Virus record (IMG/VR): IMGVR_UViG_3300042905_003325
Location: 1 to 63,863 of that record
Reading direction: 5' to 3' (one strand)
Source of the DNA: a virus
Length of the DNA stretch: 63,863 nucleotides
The notes below the pieces were generated by a model. It was not told the origin of the DNA. It did no database searches and was given only the letters and a program-made list of their open reading frames with translations. Shown here piece after piece: positions 14,540 through 23,900 of this stretch (within the stretch, counting starts at the first letter, position 1; every line of letters begins with the position of its first letter). Both the position numbers and the translations under genes were made by a program.

Positions 14540-17500
14540 TTATCCTAATATGGTCCGCTTGGGGAATACCAGATATTTATTGTATCTATCAGTGTTGGTA
14601 TAGATATCCACAGGGCGGTTAAACTGCATGCTGTTTCCGTCAAATACAGTGGGTGTGTTATTGGAAATCACAACATCAAATGTTGCTCCAGTGCCCACGC
14701 CAATAATATTGGTTCCCACAACTCCAGTGAATTCGCTGCCCACTGCCAAGAAGTTAGCAGTGCCTTCAAACACAAACTCACGTATGTCACCAATTGGACC
14801 CACATCCAGTATTCTAATCAGCAGATCATTCACGCCATCATTACCGCCCAACTGACTGCCTAGCACACGTATCTCGTCGCCAATTTCATAGTCAACTCCG
14901 GGAGTAAACACTTCGGTGCTGCCATCTGTGGTGAGTTCACGATAGTGCTTGTCGTAATCAAATGTTGTGGAGTTTGGAGTGGGTACCCATGCACCACCTG
15001 TGCTGTCGTAGATTGGATCCCAGTTCTTGCTCAACAGTCTGTCAAGCTCATAGCGATCAACAGTGAAGTCAATCTTGTTGAGCTGTTCACCATAGGTTTT
15101 GTTGATGTTGTACAACACCTGTGCAGCAGTGCCAGGTCGTACATAGGCAATCACCCAGGCAGGTACAAAGCCCAACTGTCTACCACTGCTTTGAGGACTG
15201 GTCATCCACAGTGGCAGCACTGTGCTGTCTTGCGGTATCTGACTGAGTATTTGATCCCTCATGTTTATCAAACTGTTGGGGTACACAGTGGTTATGGTTT
15301 CACCATCAACCTCAATTGGATATGGCCAATTTACAGCCTTGCTTACACTTTGCCCAGCGTTGTTTACGAGATCATCAATGATCTCACTATAGATAACTTC
15401 ATATACAACTTCACCTGCTGCGTTTCTAGCCTGTGCAGTTGTAATTGGACCAAGAGTTAGTCTACGCCAATAGTGATTGAGATACAGTGCCTGTGCATAG
15501 GCTTCCACGGTGCTGGCAGTTAGACCATAGATGTGATTGTATTTGACATCTGTGGCAACACCAAAGTTAGGATCGTTGGGTCGGTACACCACATCTCTGT
15601 TAAAGATATTACGATCCTGCAATAGGTTGTCCACTAATTGACGATCTTGTTCTGGTGCCAACGCAGTAATATAGATTGACTGTAACGGTTCGTTAAACTT
15701 GCGATCCAGTTTGATTTCAAAACGCTTGGTTGCACTCACAAGATAACCAGATTCAAATGTTTCAAGATTGGCAGTGGCTGTGGCACCAAATCCAGGTCCA
15801 TTGTCTGTGATGGTTACCGCTGGCTGAGTTCTATAACCTTTGCCATTGCTGGATAGATTGATAGCTGCAATACCACCTGTGTCCAAATCAACTGAACTTA
15901 TCACTGCTGGAGCACTGTTTACACCCTGCGGCGGACTAATGGTCACTGTGGGGTTGACATAGCCTATGCCCGGAGTTTGCACTGTGATACTACCAACGCT
16001 GTAAGATACATTTCTTATCAAGGGACTATAGGCTTCAACGGTGAATTTAAACACAGTGTCAAAGGTCGTGGCCTGTGCGGTGCCTCTGGTGTTGACATCA
16101 AATGTAGTGGTGCCGTTGTCAATGGCAAAACAGTTGAAGCTGGCATTGCCTGCGATTTCACCAGTATCAAGTAATTGTAGGCCCTGTGGTAACTTGCTGT
16201 TGCTACCTTGTAACAGACGGTAATTTAATTGAACACCTGCTAGGTTTTCTGCCTGTACTCTTAGAATGCTGGTGCTGCCATTCACAATGGTACCAAGATT
16301 AACCGGGCTCAACCAATCAATTCTAGTGTCAAGACCTGCTTGTATTGTTAGATAATAAAAATAATATTCACTGATCACACTGGGATCAAACTTTTGTCGC
16401 ACTCTAACAGCCAACTTGTAAGTGACTTCGTTGGTGCCTTGGCTGGGAATGTAGCCATACAACCATCCTGTGCCTGGATCAAGACTTAGACCTGGTGGCA
16501 GGCTCCAGGTGTCACCTGGATCATCATTCACCGTGATAATGTATTCAACTTGTTGTCCGTCAAGATCAACTGCTTCAAACTTGTAGGCAAACCAGTTGTC
16601 GTGTGTTATGGTTCCAATACTGCCCACAGGATTCAACAGGAACGGTACTCTATTGTTGCTTTGATCTGCTGTGATGATGGTGTCATCAGATGTGATATAA
16701 TCGTTGTCAGCCGTGAGCGCATCACGACTCTGTACAAATATTTCAAAGGTGCGTAGATCACTGTCAACACCATCGGTGATCTCACAGGTGAACTGATAGT
16801 TTTTGCTCACACTGCGAATCAAAAAGTCGTAACCGTATACAGATTCTGGTGTAAGATCAAAACCCGCAGGTTGATCAATAATGGCCGCAGGCAGTATGAC
16901 TCCGCGAATTTCACCGGTTTCTGTTAGTTCCAGTCCAGGTGGCAGTTCTCCGCTGGCCAAACGTATGCGAGCAGTGCCAGCAGGATCAACAAAGCTCAAT
17001 TGAATTGGCTCAATAGGAGTACCGTCGTAGAACGCTGCGATTAGTCCAGGCTCAGTGACCCAACGAGGCAGACCACGACCACTCACTGTGATTGTAAAGG
17101 TTCGATCCGCGAGTTGGTCAATCACTGGAACGTTGTTGACCAGCATTTCCGTATAGGCTCTAACAGCAAACTTGGTAGTGAAATCTTCTGTGTACTGCCC
17201 TGTGTTGGGCACACCAGTGATACTACCTGTGCGCACCACCTGTAGACCAGCGGGCAGATCACCTGACAGCAGTTTGTAGTATACAGTGGATCCTGGAAGT
17301 TCAGCATCCAAAGGCAGTTGATAAAATATGCCCTGTGCCACGGTGCCTAGATCGCCCTCAGGAGTTACCCATGTGATACCGGGCATCTCAGGCAAGGGAG
17401 TGATAGCAAGATCGCCATACAGAGTATTGCCTACAAAGTAAGGATATGCAGGAGCTAGATTTTCATCTAGCGTGGCAAAATAAGCATAGGTACCATTGGG

Positions 17501-18475
17501 ATATTCTGGTGTCACACAGAATCTGCCGTTGTGTCTGTCCAAGGGCTTGTCATAGGGTGGCACAAAGCCCACAGTGGGCTGCACACTGTTTTCATTGTAC
17601 TGCCAGTCTTCAACAAACACACCCAAGGGCCATGATCCCTGTAGAACATCATTGTTGTTGACATTCACACGTTGGTCTATGGTGATTATGTTTTGTTGTT
17701 TGCTGAGTATTTTCACAGCACCATCAAGGCCTGCACCTGTTAGTACCAGACCAGGCCATGCTTGTTCTGGATTGTTGAGTGTGATCTCGGTGCTTTTGCG
17801 TTGTTGACCGCGTACTCTTAGTACCACATTACCCGGACGATTGGCACGCAAGGCCAACTCATAACCGGATCGCATTCTTACCACTAGGCTATTTCCGCTT
17901 AGTGGATCTTGATAACCGTAGGGTCCATAGATAGGATAACCATCTACGGCCCAACCCAGAATCTTACTGTGTCCGTCAAGATGTCTATAACCATCCACAA
18001 AGCCTGAGATCAGTGACCATGCCGGCGTGTTAACAAAAGCAGGACTGATATATTTGTATGAACCCGAAGCATCTACAATACCCCCAAATTGATCTGGTCC
18101 ATAGATACCTGCTGTGTTGGTATTCAGTGTCCAGGTAGTACCGCGAAGTCCAGGCACTGCCTGACCTGATCCGGGAGCAGCGAACGGCAGTCCCACAGAA
18201 CTAAAAGCCACTGTGCCCGTGGGCCTCGTGGGAGGAATTGAAGAGCGTTGATTAAGTCCGCCGCGTAGTGGCCAATTCAATTGTATGCGATTGGCACTGA
18301 CTCTGTTGGGATTAAGACTGTTTGGAAACTGGCCAATCTGCACACTGCCGGGCAGATTACTGCTGCCTAGTAGCCAGCTAGCGTTGCCTGGTTGTAGCAC
18401 TGCACTGACCTGTCCAGTAACACCATTGCCTTTGATAGATACTGTTGGGTCATAGGTGAGAAGCATCACCGTCAT
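14540..18475 (-). CDS. Large virion protein with YHYH motif and Ig-like (He_PIG) repeats
   Basis: A 1,311-residue structural protein. Residues about 167-188 hold the YHYH-type signature (HSKILGWAVDGYPIYGPYGY). The middle carries at least four putative-Ig (He_PIG) repeats recognisable from LPPGLxLxxTGxIxG: LPAGLQVVRTGSITGVP, LPPGLELTETGEIRGVI, LPPGLSLDPGTGWLYGYI and LPQGLQLLDTGEIAGNA. The C-terminal third has a beta-rich, Asn/Thr-rich region. Such proteins are found in virions of marine T4-like phages and probably contribute to the fibre or baseplate periphery that contacts the host. It begins three bases after the stop of the upstream fibre gene. Confidence 0.85.
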   Translation of the reverse strand: MTVMLLTYDPTVSIKGNGVTGQVSAVLQPGNASWLLGSSNLPGSVQIGQFPNSLNPNRVSANRIQLNWPLRGGLNQRSSIPPTRPTGTVAFSSVGLPFAAPGSGQAVPGLRGTTWTLNTNTAGIYGPDQFGGIVDASGSYKYISPAFVNTPAWSLISGFVDGYRHLDGHSKILGWAVDGYPIYGPYGYQDPLSGNSLVVRMRSGYELALRANRPGNVVLRVRGQQRKSTEITLNNPEQAWPGLVLTGAGLDGAVKILSKQQNIITIDQRVNVNNNDVLQGSWPLGVFVEDWQYNENSVQPTVGFVPPYDKPLDRHNGRFCVTPEYPNGTYAYFATLDENLAPAYPYFVGNTLYGDLAITPLPEMPGITWVTPEGDLGTVAQGIFYQLPLDAELPGSTVYYKLLSGDLPAGLQVVRTGSITGVPNTGQYTEDFTTKFAVRAYTEMLVNNVPVIDQLADRTFTITVSGRGLPRWVTEPGLIAAFYDGTPIEPIQLSFVDPAGTARIRLASGELPPGLELTETGEIRGVILPAAIIDQPAGFDLTPESVYGYDFLIRSVSKNYQFTCEITDGVDSDLRTFEIFVQSRDALTADNDYITSDDTIITADQSNNRVPFLLNPVGSIGTITHDNWFAYKFEAVDLDGQQVEYIITVNDDPGDTWSLPPGLSLDPGTGWLYGYIPSQGTNEVTYKLAVRVRQKFDPSVISEYYFYYLTIQAGLDTRIDWLSPVNLGTIVNGSTSILRVQAENLAGVQLNYRLLQGSNSKLPQGLQLLDTGEIAGNASFNCFAIDNGTTTFDVNTRGTAQATTFDTVFKFTVEAYSPLIRNVSYSVGSITVQTPGIGYVNPTVTISPPQGVNSAPAVISSVDLDTGGIAAINLSSNGKGYRTQPAVTITDNGPGFGATATANLETFESGYLVSATKRFEIKLDRKFNEPLQSIYITALAPEQDRQLVDNLLQDRNIFNRDVVYRPNDPNFGVATDVKYNHIYGLTASTVEAYAQALYLNHYWRRLTLGPITTAQARNAAGEVVYEVIYSEIIDDLVNNAGQSVSKAVNWPYPIEVDGETITTVYPNSLINMRDQILSQIPQDSTVLPLWMTSPQSSGRQLGFVPAWVIAYVRPGTAAQVLYNINKTYGEQLNKIDFTVDRYELDRLLSKNWDPIYDSTGGAWVPTPNSTTFDYDKHYRELTTDGSTEVFTPGVDYEIGDEIRVLGSQLGGNDGVNDLLIRILDVGPIGDIREFVFEGTANFLAVGSEFTGVVGTNIIGVGTGATFDVVISNNTPTVFDGNSMQFNRPVDIYTNTDRYNKYLVFPKRTILG
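14574..14581 (-). promoter_or_regulatory. T4-type late promoter core
   Basis: Minus strand AATAAATA (seven of eight to TATAAATA) inside the 3' end of the large fibre gene, 48 bases before the ATG at 14526, allowing a normal leader with an AAGGA ribosome-binding site. Confidence 0.5.
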
Positions 18476-18477
18476 GT

Positions 18478-20838
18478 TTAGATCCTGCCAACAACAACTT
18501 CAATCACAGAGTCTCCACCAGGAGAACTTGCTAGAGCTTTGCCAATTATTGTGCCAATCTGTGGTGTGGCAGAAGCACAGGCTCTACCATTGCCAGCTGA
18601 CACCAGCATGTCACCTGGTGATACTGGACCAGAAGTCATGCATGGCACACGCCCAGTGAGAGCCACTGGTAGCACATGTTCGCCTGTGAGTGCATTGTTC
18701 ATGCTGAATGCAGGATTGGTACTGATAACACCAGCCACTCGATTATCACCTGCTGCTGTGCTGATTGTGATTTCTTTTGGCCCACCAAAACTTACCACTG
18801 TGCCAGGTGGGTAGTCTGCATCTGATAGATAGTTTTCAGCAAGGTCGGCGTATTCAGCGGAAGTTGCCTTGGCAAACACTGTGTTGAAACGATTGCCATT
18901 GGAACCAATGTTACCCACCCCATTTGCCGCAGCATTCACTATGGCATTGGCATTGCCGCTGAAGTTCACAAACAGAATCTGTTGAATCAAGGCGTTCTGT
19001 ACATTAGCGTCGGCTGTGGCATTGAGATTCAATACACTTGCGTTGCCTGTGGCTGCGATATTACCAATGACTGACATGCCCGCAGTTGAAAACACAGCAA
19101 TGTTTGCGGTGTTGGCCACTGTTACGGCAACGTTGGCATTTGCGGCTGCTATTTCAACTTTACTGGTACCATTATTGATATTGGCCACACTGGTGATAAC
19201 ACCAGTCAAGCATGCGCCATTGCCAAGAATATAATTGCCAGAAATGTTGCCGCTGGCCACTACAATGCCAGTGGTGCTGATGTTGCCTGCACTGATGTTG
19301 CCAGTTACTGAGGTATTGCCTGATATGGCCACGGCATTTGTGGCCTTGTTGAATGTAAATCCTGATGTACTATTGGCTGTGCCGCTGTCGTTGAACACCA
19401 CAAAGGTATTTGACCCTGAAACTGTGAGATTACCAGTGACGTTACCAATGATATTACCAAGTATATACGGAGCAGAAATATTAGCTGTGGATGTCAATCC
19501 AGTGACATCCACATTGCCCATGATGATATTTCCAGCAGCATTGGCAGAAATAGTTGTGGGTCCAAGATAGATTGTGCTGTTGGCCAGCCACAAATCCTTC
19601 CATCTACGACTGGAGCTGCCTAGATCATAAGTTATGTTAGCACTGGGTAGAATATTGCCGGCCCAGCCAGCTTCACCATAGGCCACTGCATTGGCATTGC
19701 CATATGAAGTTACGCCTGTTAGCAAACTGCCGTTGCCAAGAACAAAGTTACCCGATATGTTGCCTGTGGCTAGAACACTTCCGGAGGCCACAACATTTGT
19801 ACCTGATACATTGCCATTTGCAATGACTTCTGCGCCGTAGAGTTTGTTGTTTACAGCGTCAACCATGATTGACGAATCGTCTGCAACCACTGTGCCTTTG
19901 AGATCACCCACAAAAGCAGTTGAAGTCACGGTGCCTGTGAAAGTGGGACTTTCTAAGAATCCAATGGCCACCGAACGAGCACTGGCATTTCCAACCAAGG
20001 TCATGTTATTGCCCACGGTCATCAACAGAGTGTCGTTAGGTGAAGTAGCAATTACCAGCGTGCCATTTGCAGAAACAATGTTAAAAATGTTGGCAGGGGC
20101 AGCAGTCACACCAGTGAGCTGAGATCCATTGCCAATAAAGAACGGCGCAGCAACGTTGCCTGTGATATTAGCGTTTCCGCTGACAGTTAATCTACCTGAG
20201 TTAGCTGAAAATCCTGTGATACTCAGCAAAGATCCTGTGCCCACAATGTTACCGTTGGTTACATTGAATCCAGACATACTGAGTCCAGGACCAGTGGTAG
20301 TGATATTGCCATTTACTGTGCTGAATCCAGCAGCAGTGATACCACCAAGGCTGGTTAAATTAGCAGCAACAACATTGCCCGTGACATTGAGTTCGGCGTT
20401 TACAATGTTTCCTGTGACCAGTAGATCACTGGTACGCACAGAGTTAATGATGTTGAGATTACCCCCAACCAGGTTGCCTGATGCAGTGAGCGTTACCGCA
20501 GTGACCGCACCTAGACTTTGAATAGTTCCGTTGGCCACAACAGTGCCGCCCACAGAAATATTGCCTATGTTTGCAGTGCCAGAAATTGAACTGTTACCAC
20601 TGACTGTTAGCCCGCCCGACGTAACCACCACAATGTTGGCAACATTGCCCACGGCCATGCGTATTGCGCCGTTGGCCAAGGGGATCTGCAAGTTAGACGT
20701 ACCGTTGGCAATACCAGTAATACCGCCTGTGGCAAAAAGTGTGCTGAAATTGTTGTTGGTCTTGATAAAGGCAACCCGCAGCGGATCACCTGCGCCGTCA
20801 TTGGGTGCTTCACCTACATTGATAATTTCCTGGCTCAT
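18478..20838 (-). CDS. Repetitive fibre protein (Gly/Asn/Val repeat)
   Basis: A 786-residue tail-fibre-like protein. The opening MSQEIINVGEAPNDGAGDPL plus RVAFIKTNNNFSTLF is the standard N-terminus of T4-like marine phage fibre proteins. Residues about 80-660 are made of short beta-helix-like units rich in G-N-I-x-G and ASGNVSGNYILGNG. The C-terminal 130 residues (SAEYADLAENYLSDADYPPG onward) form a non-repetitive domain likely to act as tip or trimerisation/chaperone domain. ATG 20838 follows GAGG. The repeats create long open shadows on the other strand. Confidence 0.85.
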   Translation of the reverse strand: MSQEIINVGEAPNDGAGDPLRVAFIKTNNNFSTLFATGGITGIANGTSNLQIPLANGAIRMAVGNVANIVVVTSGGLTVSGNSSISGTANIGNISVGGTVVANGTIQSLGAVTAVTLTASGNLVGGNLNIINSVRTSDLLVTGNIVNAELNVTGNVVAANLTSLGGITAAGFSTVNGNITTTGPGLSMSGFNVTNGNIVGTGSLLSITGFSANSGRLTVSGNANITGNVAAPFFIGNGSQLTGVTAAPANIFNIVSANGTLVIATSPNDTLLMTVGNNMTLVGNASARSVAIGFLESPTFTGTVTSTAFVGDLKGTVVADDSSIMVDAVNNKLYGAEVIANGNVSGTNVVASGSVLATGNISGNFVLGNGSLLTGVTSYGNANAVAYGEAGWAGNILPSANITYDLGSSSRRWKDLWLANSTIYLGPTTISANAAGNIIMGNVDVTGLTSTANISAPYILGNIIGNVTGNLTVSGSNTFVVFNDSGTANSTSGFTFNKATNAVAISGNTSVTGNISAGNISTTGIVVASGNISGNYILGNGACLTGVITSVANINNGTSKVEIAAANANVAVTVANTANIAVFSTAGMSVIGNIAATGNASVLNLNATADANVQNALIQQILFVNFSGNANAIVNAAANGVGNIGSNGNRFNTVFAKATSAEYADLAENYLSDADYPPGTVVSFGGPKEITISTAAGDNRVAGVISTNPAFSMNNALTGEHVLPVALTGRVPCMTSGPVSPGDMLVSAGNGRACASATPQIGTIIGKALASSPGGDSVIEVVVGRI

Positions 20839-20858
20839 GTGTTGTGCTTTCCTCTTGA

Positions 20859-20866
20859 TATTTACC
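20859..20866 (-). promoter_or_regulatory. Late-promoter-like element (leftward fibre genes)
   Basis: Minus strand GGTAAATA, 21 bases before the ATG at 20838, followed by the GAGG ribosome-binding site. It pairs with a rightward element at 20908. Confidence 0.42.
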
Positions 20867-20907
20867 TTGTGCGCAGGCCACCGATACACACAGCCACGTA
20901 ATCTCTA

Positions 20908-20915
20908 GCTAAATA
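20908..20915 (+). promoter_or_regulatory. Late-promoter-like element (rightward fibre genes)
   Basis: Plus strand GCTAAATA followed by CGGAG and ATG at 20936. Together with the leftward element it makes a compact divergent late control region that feeds both fibre blocks. Confidence 0.45.
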
Positions 20916-20935
20916 CACAGAAATCGGAGATTCTA

Positions 20936-23900
20936 ATGGCTTATGTAATAACCAACACACGCGGACAGACAATAGCTACCATTTTAACGGGGCAAGAAAA
21001 CACCACAGCTACTGATCTTACGCTGATTGGACAAAACTATGTGGAATTTGGCCTTGCACAAAATGAAAATTTTGTGTATCTTTTGGAAAATTTTGCTGCC
21101 CCAACGCCCCCGCTACAGCCCATACAAGGACAGCTTTGGTTTGACACTGCTAATAACGAAATCAAACTGCGTCTCAACGTTAATACCTGGAGCAGCCTAG
21201 CTGATCATAGCTACGTACAGGCTCAAAAGATTTCTCCTGCATTCACGGGTGTGCCCACTGCACCCACAGCTACCCCTGGAACAAACACCACGCAACTAGC
21301 AACCACTGCTTTTGTTACCGCTGCGGTGAGTAATATTGATCTTTCACCCTATGCTAGACTAGATGGTGCTACTTTTACAGGCAATATATTCGCGCCCACG
21401 CCTCCACTGGGCACAGTTAATACTCGTGTGGCCACAACGGCTTTTGCTCGCACACTGTTTGACGATGTAAACTCATCCTTATACGTTCCCAAAGTTGATG
21501 GCGAAATGACGGGCAATGCTCGAGCACCTACTCTGGCCAACATTTTTGACAATACCAATAGCATAGCTACCACTGGTTGGGTACAGAACCTCTATGGCAA
21601 TGTCACTGTGAGCTTGTATGCTCCCAAGGTTGACGCTAACCTACAGGGCGTGCCTACCACACCCACGGCTTCGGTAACAACTGCGAACACACAGATTGCT
21701 TCAACTGCTTTTGTACACAATCTGTTTGGCAACCTAGATCTCAGTCCATATGCGCCTAAGGCCAGCCCTGTGCTCACAGGCACGCCACGAGCACCCACTG
21801 CCAACGCCAGCGACAACAGCACACTGATAGCCACAACAGAATTTGTACAACTACAGAAAATTTCACCTGCGTTCACAGGTGCGCCCACAGCACCCACAGC
21901 GGCAAACACCACAGCCAACACACAGATTGCTACCACAGAATTTGTAACCACAAAAATCAGTGAAATCAATGCCAGTGGTGCCCAAGAACTAGCAGGCAGT
22001 GTAAAGCTTTGGATCAGTGCCAATCCACCCGAAGGATGGGGGTTGTGTAATGGACAGGCTGTGAGTAGAACAGTGTATGCAAGGCTGTTCAGCCGTATAG
22101 GCACTACCTATGGCGCAGGCGATGGCAGCACAACATTTAACCTACCTAATCTACAGGCTAGATTTCCTATTGGCGTTGGCACTGGTTTCCCTCCTGGCTC
22201 CACTGGTGGCTTTGCAGATGCTACGCTGGTTTCACATACGCATCCATCAACTATTAGTATAAGTGATCCTGGACATATTCACCAAAATCCTGACTACAAT
22301 AATATACTAGGTTATTCTGGTACTGCTCAATGGATTACACGAGTACTGCCAGGTAGAGACGGCACGATTGATGGCTCTTACCAAAAAAACAATCAAGATA
22401 GAGAGGGGTTTGACGCCACAGTAAAACCTGCGACCACTGGTATTTCTGCCACAGTTTCAATATCTGCGCCGGCTAATTCTACTGAGGGTACAGGAAGAAA
22501 TATACCACCTTATCAGTCTTTCTACTACATCATTAAAATGAGTGATGATGGTTCTGGCGGCGGCACACTGGAAGCCGGAGCAGGCATAGACATCGCCACA
22601 GGCAACGGCCGCTCCACAATCACCAATGTGGGTGTAAGACGCTTGATCGCTGGCTCGGGTATCACTCTCAGCAGCGAGACCGGTAACATCACAATCTCCA
22701 GTTCTGGTGGTAGTGGCACAGCTGACATCGCAGGCACTATCAAGATCTGGGGAGGTGCCACAGAACCCACAGACTGGATGTTCTGTGATGGGCGTGCTAT
22801 CAGCAGAACAGAATATGTGAGCTTGTTCTCAAGAATTGGCACTGCGTTTGGCGCAGGTGATGGATCTAGCACCTTTAATATACCAGATTTTAGAAATCGC
22901 ACTGCGGTGGGATCCAGTGCAACAAAAGCACGTGGTAGCACTGGAGCTCTAGATTATGCCCCAATTGGTTCAGTAGTGGCATGGACAGCTACTGGTGCTA
23001 TTCCCAACGGTTGGTTGTTGTGTAACGGTAGTACATCATCTCGTACCACCGAGGCTGCGCTGTTTGCTGTGATTGGCACAACCTATAACACCGGTGGCGA
23101 AAGCAGCACTGTGTTTAGATTGCCTGACTATCGTGCGATGTTTTTACGTGGCCTAGACGAAGGTCGTGGTATTGATCCTTTACGTGCATTAAATGGCCCA
23201 GTTCCGTTTCAAAAAGGTACTTTGCATTGGAGTGACTGCGGTGACTCGCCAGGTTCGGCACCCGGAGACACTGGTATCTATGCTTTTACCAGTGGTGTAG
23301 ACTATCAATCAAGTGCCCCTTATCATGGCAGCACCGTGAAAAATGTAGGCAAAGACAGTTTTGGTGCAGTTAAAAATCTTTATTCCGCAGCGTACATCGC
23401 AACAGAATTTACCTATGCTGGTGCAGGATTCGCTGCTAAAACTACCTCACCAACTGGTCGTCCTATAGTCATTAACACAGGATTTACCAGTCCTAGTACA
23501 AACACTTCTCCTCAAAGAGAAAGCGCACTAGATAATCAACAGTTTCCAGATGGATACTATGGAAGAGACTTTGTCTGGGGTATCACCCGTCCGCACAACA
23601 TGGCTGTGCGGTATATTATCAAAGCACGCCCTACAACCACAGAAAGCGATGTTGGATACCAATCTGCTCCATACATCATCAAGGTCAATGACAACGGCAC
23701 TCAACGTAGTGGCTCAGGCGGCGGTGATACCAGCCGTGCAGGTGATGTCAAGTGGGTAGCCTATGCTCCCAACAATTTCCCACCAGGTTGGCAACTGTGT
23801 GATGGATCAGAGTTACTAAGAGCAGCTTATCCTGCGCTGTTTGCTAGAATTGGCACAACCTATGGTGCAGGCAACGGCACCACAACATTCAATGTTCCTG

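Noticed and set aside
18539-20908. Several long plus-strand open frames opposite the repetitive fibre gene
   Set aside because: They result from the Gly/Asn/Val codon repeats of the leftward fibre; products are low-complexity Val/Pro/Leu-rich sequences without start signals.
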